Positions 6,232 through 6,552 of a DNA stretch of 6,552 nucleotides are shown here, piece by piece. Within the stretch, counting starts at the first letter, position 1; the number at the start of each line of letters is the position of its first letter. Below the pieces are notes generated by a model. The model was given only the letters and a program-made list of their open reading frames with translations. It was not told the origin of the DNA and made no database searches. The stretch is from an uncultured Polyangiaceae bacterium (GTDB taxonomy: Bacteria > Myxococcota_A > Polyangia > Polyangiales > Houyiibacteriaceae): NCBI GenBank assembly GCA_947258625.1, contig CAMYJN010000142.1, positions 1-6,552 on the forward strand. Direction: 5' to 3'. Both the position numbers and the translations under genes were made by a program.

Positions 6232-6552
6232 CGGAGATGAATCTCGTCCAGGCCATCAACAGCGCCCTGCGGGGCGCGCTTCGAGAGGACGAAAACGTCC
6301 TGCTGATGGGCGAGGACATCGGCACTTTGGGTGGGGTTTTTCGTGTGACCCAGGGGCTGCGCGAAGAGTTTGGCCCCGATAGGGTGCTCGACACGCCGCT
6401 TTCGGAAACCGGTATCCTCGGTACTGCGATCGGTATGGCGCTTCACGGGCTTCGGCCGGTTTCCGAGATTCAGTTTGCGGACTTCATCTACCCGGGCTTC
6501 GACCAGCTCGTCAGCGAAGCAGCGAAGTATCGCTATCGAACGGCCGGGGAGT
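6228..6552 (+). CDS. bkdA2: 2-oxoacid (branched-chain) dehydrogenase E1 component, beta subunit (N-terminal part, cut by the window's right edge)
   Basis: The open frame runs from the ATG at 6228 to the window end: 108 full codons of a protein usually about 325 residues long. It is the pyrimidine-binding transketolase-like domain of E1 beta. It begins [14 protein letters not shown], followed by MGEDIG (27-32), [10 protein letters not shown] (35-44), [10 protein letters not shown] (51-60; the glutamate E60 corresponds to the residue that contacts the ThDP aminopyrimidine), and [18 protein letters not shown] (80-97), then AAKYRYR. The EIQFAD and AAKYRYR blocks match branched-chain E1 beta better than PdhB, agreeing with the alpha subunit. 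AAGGA (6217-6221) lies 6 nt upstream of the ATG, and the ATGA overlap with the alpha stop indicates translational coupling, which suits an alpha2beta2 enzyme needing equal subunits. An E2 acyltransferase gene would be expected downstream. Confidence 0.93.
   Translation, partial: MTEMNLVQAINSALRGALREDENVLLMGEDIGTLGGVFRVTQGLREEFGPDRVLDTPLSETGILGTAIGMALHGLRPVSEIQFADFIYPGFDQLVSEAAKYRYRTAGE

Noticed and set aside
1..6552. Mobile elements, CRISPR arrays, tRNA or rRNA genes, toxin-antitoxin or defence modules
   Set aside because: No transposase, integrase, regularly spaced repeat array, tRNA-like fold or small toxin/antitoxin pair was visible. Every sizeable coding stretch is accounted for by housekeeping or transport genes.

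Overview
The window is GC-rich chromosomal DNA from what looks like a free-living bacterium. It is densely packed with genes, with 4-bp start/stop overlaps and GTG starts. The GC content, the dense packing, and lipA placed beside genes for a branched-chain-type 2-oxoacid dehydrogenase suggest a Myxococcota/deltaproteobacterial-type genome. That placement is an inference from general character, not from a marker gene.

The left half (1-3964) lies on the minus strand. In transcription order it holds a TetR-family regulator (3964-3299), a polytopic CPA-type cation/proton antiporter-like protein (3222-1882), the K+ uptake regulator TrkA (1885-545), and the 5' end of the K+ channel subunit gene trkH (548-1, running off the left edge). 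The last three genes are linked by an ATGA and a GTGA overlap, so they are almost certainly one translationally coupled operon. The tetR gene lies 76 bp upstream on the same strand and may be co-transcribed. Together they look like a monovalent-cation homeostasis module: TrkH conducts K+, TrkA senses nucleotides and gates it, and the antiporter exchanges a cation for protons.

The right half (about 4128-6552) lies on the plus strand. It encodes lipoyl synthase LipA (4185 or 4128 to 5141), then 2-oxoacid dehydrogenase E1 alpha (5149-6231), then E1 beta (6228 onward, running off the right edge; ATGA overlap with E1 alpha). Both E1 subunits look more like branched-chain 2-oxoacid (2-oxoisovalerate) dehydrogenase than pyruvate dehydrogenase. 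LipA makes the lipoyl cofactor that the E2 subunit of this complex needs, so the gene order fits the biochemistry. An E2 gene would be expected just beyond the right edge.

The two halves diverge from a short intergenic region (3965-4184). It holds a plausible minus-strand promoter for tetR with overlapping inverted repeats, an exact 10-bp direct repeat with a 30-bp period, and ambiguous signals for the lipA promoter and start. I saw no mobile element, CRISPR array, RNA gene or clearly novel system. The most interesting points are the antiporter-trkA-trkH linkage and the structured intergenic region.
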